From assembly GCA_007693335.1 (NCBI GenBank), contig REDU01000053.1, positions 1 through 40,186 of the forward strand: 40,186 nucleotides of DNA, read 5' to 3'. The notes beneath the pieces were generated by a model, which had not been told where the DNA came from, did not search any database, and saw only the letters and a list, made by a program, of their open reading frames with translations. Position numbers and translations under genes: made by a program. Shown here piece after piece: positions 8,209 through 18,301 of this stretch; position 1 is the stretch's first letter; each line of letters starts with the position of its first letter. The DNA is from Ilumatobacter sp. Lineage in GTDB: Bacteria; Actinomycetota; Acidimicrobiia; Acidimicrobiales; Ilumatobacteraceae.

Positions 8209-9498
8209 TCAGTCGGCGATCGAGGTCGACATCGTGGCGAGCGATGTCCGACGCCGTGCCACGACGAGGGTCGCCGCCGCGTAGACCATGACGATCAGGC
8301 CACCCACGACGATGGTCGCCCGCGCGCCGAACGCCTCGGCGAACGCTCCCTGCCAGAGCGCTCCCACCGGGACGAGACCAGCCCAGCCCACCACGAACAG
8401 CGCCATCAGACGGCCGCGACGGGCATCGTCGACGAGGCTCTGCAACAGGGCGTTGATGCTCGTCATCGACCAGAAGTAGAAGCCACCGACCGCCACCGAT
8501 GCGAGCAGGGTGAGCGGCCAGTTCGGCATCAGCCCGAACACCACGAAGCTCGCACCGAAGAGCACGACCAGGGTCGTGACCGACGTGATGGTGGGCACCG
8601 ACTCCCGCGAGCCCGTCGCGATGGCGCCGGCCACGGAGCCGATTCCCGAGATCGCGGCGAGGGTGGTGAGCCCGTTCGCCCCGCGGTCGAAGACCTCCGA
8701 TGCCACGAGCGGAAAGATCGCGAAGTAGGCCCCGGCGGTGAGCGACGAGACGGCGAGCATCAGCAGCGCGGCGAACGCCGGCGGGCGTTCCCGAGCGCAT
8801 TCCCATCCACCCTTCAGTCCGGCGAAGAAGCCCCCCGACTCCTGGGCAGGGATGTTGGCCCGGATCTGAGCCCGCAGGAGCACCACGAACGCAATGAGCG
8901 ACGCTGCGGCGAACAGCACGAACGCGACGGACTGGTTGCTGAGCACGAGGACCGGTGCGGCCATCGTCGGCCCGATCACCCGCGCGAGGTTGCCCCCGAC
9001 CGACTGCAGCGAGATCGCGCTCGGGAGGTCGGCGACCGGCACGGTGTTCGCGATGAGCCCCTGGCTGGTCGGGCCCTTGAACGCGAAGACCGTGCCGATG
9101 GCGAACGCGAACGGCAGCAGGGTGGCCGGCGTGGCGAGATCGGCGAAGGTGAACACGGCGAGGAGCGAGGCGATCACCGTCATCACCGCGAACGCCACCA
9201 CCAAGATGAGGCGCCGTTCGTACCGATCGGCCAGCAGCCCGGCGAGCGGCGTGAGCAACAGCATCGGGATCAGGTTGCAGAAGAACAACAAGCCCATCCA
9301 GCGGCCGTTCGCGTCGGTCAGGTCGACCATCAGGGTCTGGAGCGTCAAGAACGCGATCCAGAACCCGAGCTGGCCGATCACGAAGGTGCTCCAGACGACC
9401 CGGAACTCCTGGTGGGCCAGGGCGCGGAACGGACGTCCGCGTCCGGTGGTGAGCCAGGTCGGGGCGGCGGGGGGGAAGTCGCCGAGATCCGTGGTCAT
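8209..9498 (-). CDS. Major facilitator superfamily transporter (MFS_3/enterobactin-exporter-like)
   Basis: A 429-aa integral membrane protein with about twelve hydrophobic segments. The first cytoplasmic loop motif LLADRYERRLIL is the usual MFS signature, and the N-terminal FRALAHQEFRVVW resembles the MFS_3 family that includes EntS and macrolide-type exporters. Export of a small hydrophobic or CoA-free intermediate, or of a drug, is possible. The substrate cannot be read from sequence. The gene has its own upstream site (9533-9547) separating it from the phosphotransferase gene further up on the same strand. Confidence 0.88.
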   Translation of the reverse strand: MTTDLGDFPPAAPTWLTTGRGRPFRALAHQEFRVVWSTFVIGQLGFWIAFLTLQTLMVDLTDANGRWMGLLFFCNLIPMLLLTPLAGLLADRYERRLILVVAFAVMTVIASLLAVFTFADLATPATLLPFAFAIGTVFAFKGPTSQGLIANTVPVADLPSAISLQSVGGNLARVIGPTMAAPVLVLSNQSVAFVLFAAASLIAFVVLLRAQIRANIPAQESGGFFAGLKGGWECARERPPAFAALLMLAVSSLTAGAYFAIFPLVASEVFDRGANGLTTLAAISGIGSVAGAIATGSRESVPTITSVTTLVVLFGASFVVFGLMPNWPLTLLASVAVGGFYFWSMTSINALLQSLVDDARRGRLMALFVVGWAGLVPVGALWQGAFAEAFGARATIVVGGLIVMVYAAATLVVARRRTSLATMSTSIAD

Positions 9499-9532
9499 GC
9501 CGTGGGAGCCTAGGAGCGATCCACCCGGTTCC

Positions 9533-9547
9533 TAGAATCCTGTTCTG
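9533..9547 (-). promoter_or_regulatory. Candidate operator, 3-base spacer variant, upstream of MFS gene
   Basis: TAGAATCCTGTTCTG is an imperfect AGAA(C)...GTTCT palindrome with a three-base spacer, 35 bases upstream of the MFS start. On the minus strand it contains AGAACAGGAT, the same core as the site before the second binding-protein gene, followed by TAGGAA. It is a weaker match to the KstR consensus than the two-base-spacer sites. Confidence 0.35.
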
Positions 9548-9557
9548 CTTGTGTCGC

Positions 9558-10646
9558 TCAGGGCGTCTCGAACGGCGTCGGTGGCTCGAGGTCGAGTTGG
9601 CGGGCGAGAAGGTGGAGCACCGGGTTGTTGCGCTCCATGTCGCCCCGGTCCTCCCGGGAGACGCCGAACGACTCGTACATCTGCCCGATCCGCATCAGCA
9701 CGATTGCGAAGCGGAACCCCGAGAACGCCTCGTACCAGGCGAGATCACACGCCCGCTCCCCCGTGCCGGCCTCCCAGCGTTCGATGGTCTCGTCTCGCGT
9801 CCCGAGACCATCGAGCCGCGGCACGTCGAAGCTGTGGAACGAGTCGAGGAACAGCCACCATCCGAGGTCCATCTCGTGGCCGCCGAGCGAGAGCATCTCC
9901 CAGTCGAGCACCGCCTGCACCTCGCCGTCGTGGAAGAGGATGTTCCCGATTCGTGCGTCGCCCCACGACAGCGCCGTCGGCCGCTCGACGGGCATGTTCG
10001 ACTCGAGCCAGTCGAGCGTGCTCGCCGCGATGCGGTACTCCTCGCCGCGCGCTGCCCACTCGAACGAGCGACGCCAGTACTCGAAGATCTGATCCAGACC
10101 GGTCGCGCCGAGCTCTGGTTTGGCGATGAACGCCACCTTGTCGGTGGGCACCCGGTGCACCGCGATCAGCGCATCGACGGCACCTTCCCACAGGCGCCGC
10201 CGGACCTCGGCCGGCGTGTCGTGGAGCCACCCCTCCTGGTTGTACGGCGGCGCGTCGGGGGCTGCACGGCCCGGCACCCGCCGCATCACGAAGAATGGTG
10301 CGCCGAGCACGTTCTCGTCGTCCTCGAACCACAGGATCGGTGGCACCGGCACGTCGGTGTCCTGATCGAGCACCTCGAGGAGCTGGTACTGCAGCTCGAA
10401 GTCCGATTCGAGGAAGACCTGATAGCCGGTCGGCTTGACCCGCACGACGAGTTCCTCGCGAACCGGACTCCCCTCGGCACTCGTCCACGAGGCCGTGCAG
10501 AGCATGGTCTCGTTCGAGAATCCGGACCCGTCGGGCACCGCCAGATCGGTCACCGTGATCTCGCGTGCACCCTCGATCACCCGGCCGAGCCAGTGGGCCA
10601 GTGCGGTCGTGGTGGCCGCTTCGTCGCGTTCGGTGGGGATCGGCAT
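9558..10646 (-). CDS. APH-fold phosphotransferase family protein (ACAD10-like)
   Basis: A 362-aa kinase-like protein of the aminoglycoside phosphotransferase (APH) superfamily. The catalytic loop is LSWGDARIGNILF and the metal-binding loop is VLDWEMLSLGGHEMDLGWW; both key Asp residues are present. A VVRVKP segment in the N-lobe could carry the ATP-binding Lys. Close relatives occur beside acyl-CoA dehydrogenases in actinobacteria and resemble the kinase part of ACAD10/11, which phosphorylate 4-hydroxy-acyl-CoAs, so a hydroxyacyl substrate is more likely than an antibiotic. The ATG at 10646 lies one base from the stop of the upstream gene, so the two are coupled. Substrate assignment is inference. 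Confidence 0.85.
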   Translation of the reverse strand: MPIPTERDEAATTTALAHWLGRVIEGAREITVTDLAVPDGSGFSNETMLCTASWTSAEGSPVREELVVRVKPTGYQVFLESDFELQYQLLEVLDQDTDVPVPPILWFEDDENVLGAPFFVMRRVPGRAAPDAPPYNQEGWLHDTPAEVRRRLWEGAVDALIAVHRVPTDKVAFIAKPELGATGLDQIFEYWRRSFEWAARGEEYRIAASTLDWLESNMPVERPTALSWGDARIGNILFHDGEVQAVLDWEMLSLGGHEMDLGWWLFLDSFHSFDVPRLDGLGTRDETIERWEAGTGERACDLAWYEAFSGFRFAIVLMRIGQMYESFGVSREDRGDMERNNPVLHLLARQLDLEPPTPFETP

Positions 10647-10647
10647 G

Positions 10648-11769
10648 TCAGTTCCCCGCCTCGCCGAAGCCGTCGGTCCAGCTCCGGAAGCCGTAGCGAT
10701 CGTGAGGCCCCCCGATGGCGTACTCCCACAGCCCGTAGCCGACCTTGCCCCCGTATTCGAACCTGCCCACCGTGTCGACCACTCCGACCTTGCGGGCGGC
10801 GGTGTCGGGCGCATCGAGGTCGACCACCATCCCCTGGACCTCGAGCGGGCCCTGGTACATGCCGTGGCGCCAATCGGTCTCTCGTCCATAGCCGGTGCCG
10901 ATCCCGAGGTACACGGGCAGCCCCGGCACGACATCGATCACGACGGGTTCACCATCGGCGCCGTGGCCGAGGCGCAGCGTGCCACGCTCGATCGTGCGCG
11001 TACCGGGCGTGAACACGAGATCGTGGCTCGGCGAGCCGAGATGCTCGACCGGCTTCGACCGGTCGTTCCAGATCCGTCTCGCCTCCTCGATCACCCGGCT
11101 GCCGTCGCGGTTCTCCTGGGCCATGTACACGAGCGAGTGGTCGTCGAACTGGATCTGGCCGTAGTTCCAGAACATCGAAGGCGGGGAGACCGCTTGGATG
11201 CCGGGGGCCTCCGGCTCGCCCACCGTTCGGATGCCCCACGACCGGTCACGGCATCCCCACCACCGCTCGGGCTCGACGTCGAAATGCACACCGTGGACGT
11301 CGAGGCTGCCGCTCCAGCGGCCGGTCTGGGCCAGCCGGCACGTGTCGAAGATCGTCCGTTCGTTCTGTCGCCAGAAGTGCCGTGGCTCCTCCTGGGCCGC
11401 GATGGAGCCCTGGAAGGTGAGGTCGAAGTGGATGCCCCACTCGTTCGGCTCGAGCACCACCCGCAACCGCTCGAGCCCCTCGATCACCTCGACCCGGAAC
11501 GGGCCGACCGTGGTGTCGAGTCGGTCGGTGCCGAGTTCACGCGACGCTCGCACGACCGTGTGTCTGCCCTCGTGGACGATGACGACGAATCCATCGAACG
11601 TGCCGAGGTTCGGGTAGGCGCCGAACCCGGCGATGAGACAGATCTCCTCGTCGAGTCCGTGCAGGTTGAAGTAGTAGCGATCGTAGAAGTTCTTGTCGCT
11701 CGTACGGACGCGACGAATCGGTTCGGGAACCTGATGGACGGGATAGTCGTCCAGCGGTGACAGCGACAT
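10648..11769 (-). CDS. DUF7064-like protein of CrtC/hydroxyneurosporene-synthase-like fold
   Basis: A 373-aa protein without signal peptide or membrane segment. It resembles beta-rich proteins annotated DUF7064/DUF7065 and distantly CrtC/AttH-type lipocalin-like enzymes. The recognisable signature is GCRDRSWGIR at residues 172-181, and the C-terminus has KVGYGLWEYAIG. No reaction is established for this family. In actinobacteria it commonly sits next to an APH-fold phosphotransferase, as here, where the two genes are one base apart. The ATG at 11769 follows a GGGGGT ribosome site, and a KstR-type site variant lies 46 bases upstream. It is divergent from the first binding-protein gene. Confidence 0.65.
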   Translation of the reverse strand: MSLSPLDDYPVHQVPEPIRRVRTSDKNFYDRYYFNLHGLDEEICLIAGFGAYPNLGTFDGFVVIVHEGRHTVVRASRELGTDRLDTTVGPFRVEVIEGLERLRVVLEPNEWGIHFDLTFQGSIAAQEEPRHFWRQNERTIFDTCRLAQTGRWSGSLDVHGVHFDVEPERWWGCRDRSWGIRTVGEPEAPGIQAVSPPSMFWNYGQIQFDDHSLVYMAQENRDGSRVIEEARRIWNDRSKPVEHLGSPSHDLVFTPGTRTIERGTLRLGHGADGEPVVIDVVPGLPVYLGIGTGYGRETDWRHGMYQGPLEVQGMVVDLDAPDTAARKVGVVDTVGRFEYGGKVGYGLWEYAIGGPHDRYGFRSWTDGFGEAGN

Positions 11770-11814
11770 CGTGACCCCCTGTAGTTCGATGGCTGTAGTC
11801 AGTGGCCGTGAAAC

Positions 11815-11828
11815 TAGAACGTGATCTC
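11815..11828 (-). promoter_or_regulatory. Operator variant upstream of the DUF7064-like gene
   Basis: TAGAACGTGATCTC has an intact left half and GAT in place of GTT in the right half. On the minus strand the conserved half runs GTTC into TAGTTT, a possible -10 box for the DUF7064-like/phosphotransferase pair. Confidence 0.45.
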
Positions 11829-11884
11829 ACCCTGGTCAACCGGTCGCCGATCAACAGCGACTGGAAATGTCCGCCGGACTGGAG

Positions 11885-11898
11885 TAGAACAAGATCCA
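11885..11898 (+). promoter_or_regulatory. Operator variant upstream of first binding protein
   Basis: TAGAACAAGATCCA lies 48 bases before the start and has GAT for GTT. It is flanked by CTGGA (11879-11883) and TCCAG (11895-11899). The same arrangement recurs before the second binding-protein gene. Confidence 0.5.
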
Positions 11899-11979
11899 GT
11901 TCTCGCGGAGGGGGTCTGCGGGAGCTCACGAACCCGAGGGGGATTCATGCGACGAGTTCTGCGTTCCGACCGCCGTACA
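11885..11979 (+). repeat. Duplicated leader, copy 1
   Basis: Operator, untranslated leader and first codons of the first binding-protein gene are repeated before the second (13716-13811). Identical stretches include the 20 bases at 11923-11942, ending in the GAGGGGG ribosome site, and the start region encoding MRRVLRS. Confidence 0.8.
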
Positions 11980-13665
11980 TCCGGGGGCACCCGTGCCGCA
12001 GCCGTGCTGGCTGCAGCCGCACTGGTGGTGGCGGCCTGCGGTGGCGACGACGACACCGCCGACGTCACACCGGCCGTCACGGAGGCACCCGCCACCGACG
12101 ACACGGACACGGTCGACGACACGATCGACGACACCGACACCGACACGCCGACGGACACCGACACGCCGACGGACACCGACGTGTCCGACGAGCCGGTGGC
12201 CGACGAGGGACCGCAACAGGGCGGCGAGTTGGTGGTCGGAACGCTCTTCGACTCGTTCGGATTCGATCCGGTGAAGATCGTCGGCGGCATCGCCGACGGC
12301 ACACTGTCCGGAGCGGTGTTCGAGTCGTTGATGACCTACGACGAGGACGCGAACATCGTCCCGTGGTTGGCAGCATCGCTCGACACCGACGACTTCCAGA
12401 CATGGACGTTCGGGCTCCGACCCGGGGTGGTCTTCAGCGACGGCACGCCGCTCGATGCCGAGGCCGTGAAGTACAACCTCGAGCGCCACCAGGACATCTC
12501 GCTGCTCTCACGAGGGATCCTCAACGCGCTGAACATGGAGGAGATCACCGTGGTCGACGAGACCACGCTCGAGGTCCGCTTGCGGTTCCCGTGGCCCGCG
12601 TTCCCCGAGACGCTCGTCGGACCGCTCGGCGTCGTCGGCTCGCCGACCGCGCTCGAGGCCGACCCGGAGGCCTTCAACCGCAACCCCGTCGGCGCCGGTC
12701 CGTACCTGGTCACCGAGTGGATCCCGGGTGACCACATCACGCTCGACCGGAACCCCGACTACTACGGCGCAGATGAGGGCCGACCGTATCTCGACCGCAT
12801 CAACCTGCGGCTCGTGCTCGACACCCAGACCCGCCAGGCCAGCGTGCAGTCGGGCGAACTGCACCTCGCGCAGAGCACGAACGGCGCCGAGGTCGTCTTC
12901 GCCGACGAGCGCGGCATGGTGGGATTCCCCGTGGACGGGCCGGGCATCACGATCGAGATGAACACCGAGGTCCCTCCGTTCGACGACGTACGGATCCGTC
13001 GGGCAGCCCTGCAGGCACTCGACCGGGAGGCGATCTTCACAGTCGTCTTCGAAGGGGCCGGCCAGTACCCGCCGAACAACTTCCTGCTCGACAACGACTC
13101 GGAGTTCTCGGCGCACGAAGAGATCGACTATCCCGCGCACGATCCCGACACCGCCGCGGCCCTGGTGGCTGAGTACGAGGCGGAGAACGGGCCCGTCTCG
13201 TTCACCTGGCAGTGCCACACCCAGCCCGACCTCGTCAACATGTCACAGGTCGTGCAACAGATGTGGTCGCAGGCCGGTATGGACGTCACCATCGAGATCG
13301 TCGACCAGCAGACGCTGGTGGGGAACATCTTCCAGCGCAACTACCAGATCGCCTGCTTCGGGGCGGTCGGCCAGGAGGACCCCGACCTCGCGTTCTACGG
13401 CACGCTGCACTCGGCGAGCCCGACGAACACCGTCGGCTACAGCAACCCCGCAGTCGACGAGGCCCTCGACATCGGCCGACAGAGCGCCGATGCCGACGAG
13501 CGCTACGACGCGTATCTCGTGGTCCAGCAGGCGCTCGCCGACGACGTCCCGCTCTTCAAGGCCGCGACATCGCCGTGGGGCTGGTTCGGCCGCGACGAGG
13601 TGGGGGGCATGTTCACCCTCCGCAACGGCATCTTCGACACCTCGGAGGTGTACCTGAGGAACTGA
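11947..13665 (+). CDS. ABC transporter family-5 solute-binding lipoprotein (1)
   Basis: A 572-aa extracellular binding protein of the peptide/nickel/opine family (SBP_bac_5). A lipoprotein signal ends in LVVAAC with lipidated C31. It is followed by an Asp/Thr-rich low-complexity linker (about residues 35-85) and then the mature domain, starting GGELVVGTLFDSFGFDP and including VFSDGTPLDAEAVKYNLERH and VRIRRAALQALDRE. The ATG at 11947 follows GAGGGGG. It is a tandem paralogue of the next gene, and both resemble the binding protein of the ABC operon at 16550-22350. No permease is adjacent on this strand, so it probably feeds that importer. Substrates of this family range well beyond peptides. 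Regulation by the upstream operator variant is likely. Confidence 0.92.
   Translation: MRRVLRSDRRTSGGTRAAAVLAAAALVVAACGGDDDTADVTPAVTEAPATDDTDTVDDTIDDTDTDTPTDTDTPTDTDVSDEPVADEGPQQGGELVVGTLFDSFGFDPVKIVGGIADGTLSGAVFESLMTYDEDANIVPWLAASLDTDDFQTWTFGLRPGVVFSDGTPLDAEAVKYNLERHQDISLLSRGILNALNMEEITVVDETTLEVRLRFPWPAFPETLVGPLGVVGSPTALEADPEAFNRNPVGAGPYLVTEWIPGDHITLDRNPDYYGADEGRPYLDRINLRLVLDTQTRQASVQSGELHLAQSTNGAEVVFADERGMVGFPVDGPGITIEMNTEVPPFDDVRIRRAALQALDREAIFTVVFEGAGQYPPNNFLLDNDSEFSAHEEIDYPAHDPDTAAALVAEYEAENGPVSFTWQCHTQPDLVNMSQVVQQMWSQAGMDVTIEIVDQQTLVGNIFQRNYQIACFGAVGQEDPDLAFYGTLHSASPTNTVGYSNPAVDEALDIGRQSADADERYDAYLVVQQALADDVPLFKAATSPWGWFGRDEVGGMFTLRNGIFDTSEVYLRN
12136..12180 (+). repeat. In-frame 18-bp tandem repeat in lipoprotein linker
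   Basis: The unit GACACCGACACGCCGACG occurs twice (12136-12153, 12154-12171) plus a half copy. It encodes a DTDTPT-type acidic linker between the lipid anchor and the binding domain. Confidence 0.85.
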
Positions 13666-13715
13666 ATGGCGGGACCGATGACGCCCCCTGACTGGCATCG
13701 CCCGGTGGATTGAAG

Positions 13716-13729
13716 TAGAACAGGATCTA
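13716..13729 (+). promoter_or_regulatory. Operator variant upstream of second binding protein
   Basis: TAGAACAGGATCTA, extended to a 16-base near-palindrome (GTAGA...TCTAC, 13715-13730), lies 49 bases before the start. TACTTT follows directly as a possible -10 box. GAT replaces GTT in the right core, as at the first binding-protein gene. Confidence 0.5.
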
Positions 13730-13778
13730 CTTTTCTGCGGGACGTCCGCGGGAAGCTCACGAACCCGAGGGGGAGTTC

Positions 13779-15503
<1,725 letters not shown>

Positions 15504-15522
15504 CCTGACCACGACCACGACA

Positions 15523-15566
15523 ACGGCCCGGGTCCGCGCACCGAGACGGTGCGGGATCCGGGCCGT
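15523..15566 (+). terminator. Bidirectional hairpin terminator
   Basis: A long inverted repeat (ACGGCCCGG...GCACCG, loop AGA, CGGTGC...CCGGGCCGT) with one small internal bulge fills the gap between the convergent second binding-protein gene and the crotonase gene at 15583. It can serve both strands. Confidence 0.8.
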
Positions 15567-15582
15567 GTCGCGTGGCGAGCGA

Positions 15583-16419
15583 TCAGCTCCCGTCGTGGCT
15601 CGTGCGGTAGTCGCCGAAGCCGGCGTCGCGCTGTGAGAGCGCCTGGGTGAGCTTGCCCCCCTCGGAAGCGGCGATGAAGTCGGCCATCGCCTGGGTGTGG
15701 GTGCCGAGGGCACACAGCTCCGTGCCGATCCGGATGCCGGTCCGGATACCCATGACCTCCATCTGACGGTGGACCACCCGCTTGTTCAGCTGCGCCACCT
15801 CCGGTGGGATCATGGCGACGCGCGTCGCCCAGTCGAGGGTGCGCTCGTCGAGCTCGTCGGCGGGATAGGCACGGTTCGCCCAGCCACCCTCGGCAGCCTC
15901 GATCCCCGAGATCGAGTCGCCGGTCAGCATCATCTCCATGGCGGTCCGCATCCCGAGCGTCCACGGGTGGAAGTGCATGTCGGGAACCCCGAAGCGCACG
16001 GCCGGGTATCCGATCTTGGCGTCCTCGGCCACGTACACCAGGTCGCAACCGGTGGCCAGTTCCGAACCGCCGGCCAGGCAGTAGCCGTGGACCTGGGCGA
16101 TGACGGGCTTGGCGAGGTCCCAGATCCCCATCCATCCCTGCGTCACGTGCCGTGGCCAGTGGCCGTCGCCTCCTGCGGTGTGCCACGGCAGCTCCTGGCC
16201 CTCGTTGCCGCCGCCGAGGTCGTATCCCGCCGAGAAGCTCGGGCCGTTGGCGCGCACGATCATCACCCGCACCGACGGGTCCCGGTCGCCGGACACGAGC
16301 GCGTCGACCACTCCTCCCCGCAGTTCGTGGTTGAGCGCATTGCGCTTCTCGGGTCGGTTCATGGTGAGACGACGAACGCCCTCGGCGGGCTCGTCGATCA
16401 GGACCAGGTCGGTGCTCAT
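15583..16419 (-). CDS. Enoyl-CoA hydratase/isomerase family (crotonase)
   Basis: A 278-aa crotonase-fold protein. The oxyanion segment is SFSAGYDLGGGN and the second CoA-binding loop is GYCLAGGSELATGCDL, with the first catalytic Glu of the hydratases present. The second position is Ala (IGYPAVRFGVPD), so water addition in the standard two-Glu manner is doubtful. The HFHPWTLG segment that follows marks a subgroup seen in actinobacterial CoA-thioester pathways. The ATG at 16419 follows AGAGGAGA. The gene lies behind the terminator of the ABC operon, so it probably has its own promoter. Its actual reaction (hydratase, isomerase or hydrolase) is not readable. Confidence 0.88.
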   Translation of the reverse strand: MSTDLVLIDEPAEGVRRLTMNRPEKRNALNHELRGGVVDALVSGDRDPSVRVMIVRANGPSFSAGYDLGGGNEGQELPWHTAGGDGHWPRHVTQGWMGIWDLAKPVIAQVHGYCLAGGSELATGCDLVYVAEDAKIGYPAVRFGVPDMHFHPWTLGMRTAMEMMLTGDSISGIEAAEGGWANRAYPADELDERTLDWATRVAMIPPEVAQLNKRVVHRQMEVMGIRTGIRIGTELCALGTHTQAMADFIAASEGGKLTQALSQRDAGFGDYRTSHDGS

Positions 16420-16477
16420 GGTGAGTGTTCTCCTCTGTTGCTGTTCAGTGTCGAGAGCGGCTCGGGTGGAAAACCAC

Positions 16478-16510
16478 GGGGGTCCCCGCCCAGTACGAGC
16501 GGGGACCCCC
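16478..16510 (-). terminator. Hairpin terminator of the ABC importer operon
   Basis: GGGGGTCCCCGC (16478-16489) and its exact complement (16499-16510) form a twelve-pair stem with a nine-base loop, just after the stop of the third binding-protein gene. On the minus strand it is followed by GGTTTTCC, a short T-run. Confidence 0.8.
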
Positions 16511-16549
16511 GGAATTGCCGGACGGCCGGACGACCGGACGGGACCGATG

Positions 16550-18259
16550 TCAGTCTCTGAAGTAGACCTTGGCGCCGACGAACTCGGCGCCGGGCAACGT
16601 CTCGAATCCGCCGATCTCGTCGCGGACCACCCAGCCCCACGGTGACGACATGTACTGGATGATCGGGACCTCGTCGGCGAGCAGTTGCTGGACCGTGCTG
16701 TAGGCGTCGACGCGAACGTCCTCGTCGGCGCTGGTGCGGCCGGCATCGAGGGCCGCGTCCATCTCGGCGTTCTCGTACCCGCCGTAGTTGGTGCCGCTCT
16801 CGGAGTGCAGCGAGGCATAGAAGAGCTGGTCGGGGTCCTGCGTCTCGGCCCCGCCGGAGAAGCACCCGACGGTGTAGTTGAAGGTGAACAGATCGATCAC
16901 GAGCGACATCTGGTCGCTCATGTCGGTCGTCACGTCGAAACCGGCGGCACGCCACATCTGCGACGCCAGCTCGGTCAGCTGGACCCGCGACGGCTCCGTG
17001 TAGCAGCGGAACGTGAAGGCGGCCGAGCCGCCGTCGGCCTCGTACTCGGCGAGCAGCTGGCTCGCCCGTTCCGGGTCGTAGTCGTACCACTCGACCTCGG
17101 GGTCGAAGAACGGCGAGTCGCTCGAGATCCAGTGGTGGATCGGGTTCGCCGCGTTCGAGAAGATCACCTGGTTCAACGCGTCGTAGTCGAGCGAATAGGC
17201 CAACGCCTGACGGACGCGAACATCGTCGAACGGGGCGGTACGGGAGTTGATCTGGATGGTGTTGACGCGTCCGGGGGTCCGGGTCGCGAAGACGCCATCG
17301 ATGCCGTCGGCCGCGACCAGCGTGTCGGCCCTGATCGACTGGGCCGCATGGATCTCACCGTTCTCGACGCTCGTCTGTCGGACGTTGTCGTCGAGCATCA
17401 CGCGGAACGTGATCGAGTCGAGGTACGGCTGATCGTCGCGCCAGTAGTCGTCGTTGCGGACCACCACCGTGTTGTCCTGGGGGATGCGCGACTCGAACAC
17501 GAACGGTCCACTCCCCACGGGCGTGCTGTTGATCTCGCCGGCCTCGATGGCGGTGGGGCTGGCGATGACGCCGAGGCTTCCGGCCAGCAACTCGGGGAAC
17601 GCCGCCCACGGGAAGGCGAGGACGATCTCGAGCGACAGATCGCCGGTCACCGTGACCGACTCGATGTGGCGAGCGTTCGGGAGTGCCCGCGAGTTGGTGT
17701 CGACGTCCTGGTGACGCTCGAGGTTGAACTTGACGGCCTCGGCGTCGAGCGTGGTGCCGTCGTGGAACGTGACCCCCTCGTGCAACGTGATGTCGTAGGT
17801 CTGGAAATCGTCGGTCTCGATCGTCTCGGCGAGCCATGGCTCGACCGAGCCGTCCGGTTGGATCATCGCGATCGCGTCGTAGATGGCGAGGGCGATGTGG
17901 GCATCGGTCACCCCACCGACGAACGTGGCGGGCTCGAGCCCGAACGCATCGAACACCGTGCCGACGATGAGATCGCCGCCGGCGGTCGGCTCGTCCGCGG
18001 GCTCGGGCTCGGGCTCGGGCTCCGGCGCGGTCGTGGTCTCCGGCGCGTCGGCGTCGGGATCCGGGTCGGGGGCTTCGGTGGTGTCGGGAGCGTCCGGGTC
18101 GTCCGCGACCGTGGTGACGACCGGGTCGTCGGGCGCCGTCTCGGCGTCGTCGTCGCCGCCACACGCTGCAGCGACCAGGGTGAACGCGAGCGCGACACCG
18201 ACCAGCCGTGAGCGGAGCCGCCGGCGTCCGGTGTCCGATGGATGGGAACGGTGGTACAT
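16550..18259 (-). CDS. ABC transporter family-5 solute-binding lipoprotein (3)
   Basis: A 569-aa SBP_bac_5 lipoprotein. The signal ends in LVAAAC with C33. A Pro/Glu/Asp-rich linker with a PEPEPEPEP run (about residues 60-95) is followed by the mature domain (GGDLIVGTVFDAFGLEP, VTFHDGTTLDAEAVKFNLERH, VRVRQALAYSLDYD). The ATG at 18259 has a GGAGG ribosome site. It is the last gene of the ABC operon, 42 bases after the second ATPase gene, and is the obvious cognate binding protein. It is more diverged from the tandem pair at 11947-15503 than they are from each other, but shares their SPWGW-containing C-terminus. Confidence 0.93.
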   Translation of the reverse strand: MYHRSHPSDTGRRRLRSRLVGVALAFTLVAAACGGDDDAETAPDDPVVTTVADDPDAPDTTEAPDPDPDADAPETTTAPEPEPEPEPADEPTAGGDLIVGTVFDAFGLEPATFVGGVTDAHIALAIYDAIAMIQPDGSVEPWLAETIETDDFQTYDITLHEGVTFHDGTTLDAEAVKFNLERHQDVDTNSRALPNARHIESVTVTGDLSLEIVLAFPWAAFPELLAGSLGVIASPTAIEAGEINSTPVGSGPFVFESRIPQDNTVVVRNDDYWRDDQPYLDSITFRVMLDDNVRQTSVENGEIHAAQSIRADTLVAADGIDGVFATRTPGRVNTIQINSRTAPFDDVRVRQALAYSLDYDALNQVIFSNAANPIHHWISSDSPFFDPEVEWYDYDPERASQLLAEYEADGGSAAFTFRCYTEPSRVQLTELASQMWRAAGFDVTTDMSDQMSLVIDLFTFNYTVGCFSGGAETQDPDQLFYASLHSESGTNYGGYENAEMDAALDAGRTSADEDVRVDAYSTVQQLLADEVPIIQYMSSPWGWVVRDEIGGFETLPGAEFVGAKVYFRD

Positions 18260-18301
18260 GGTGGCCTCCGGGATCGGAATGGTTCTGGATTCGGGTTCGG
18301 A

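Noticed and set aside
11821..11946. Earlier start for the first binding lipoprotein
   Set aside because: The lipoprotein signal begins at the ATG at 11947 with a good ribosome site, and the upstream stretch contains the operator variant.
18260..18301. Operator before the third binding-protein gene (AGAACCATTCCGA on the minus strand)
   Set aside because: It has only one half-site, lies inside the operon, and an upstream operon promoter already explains expression.
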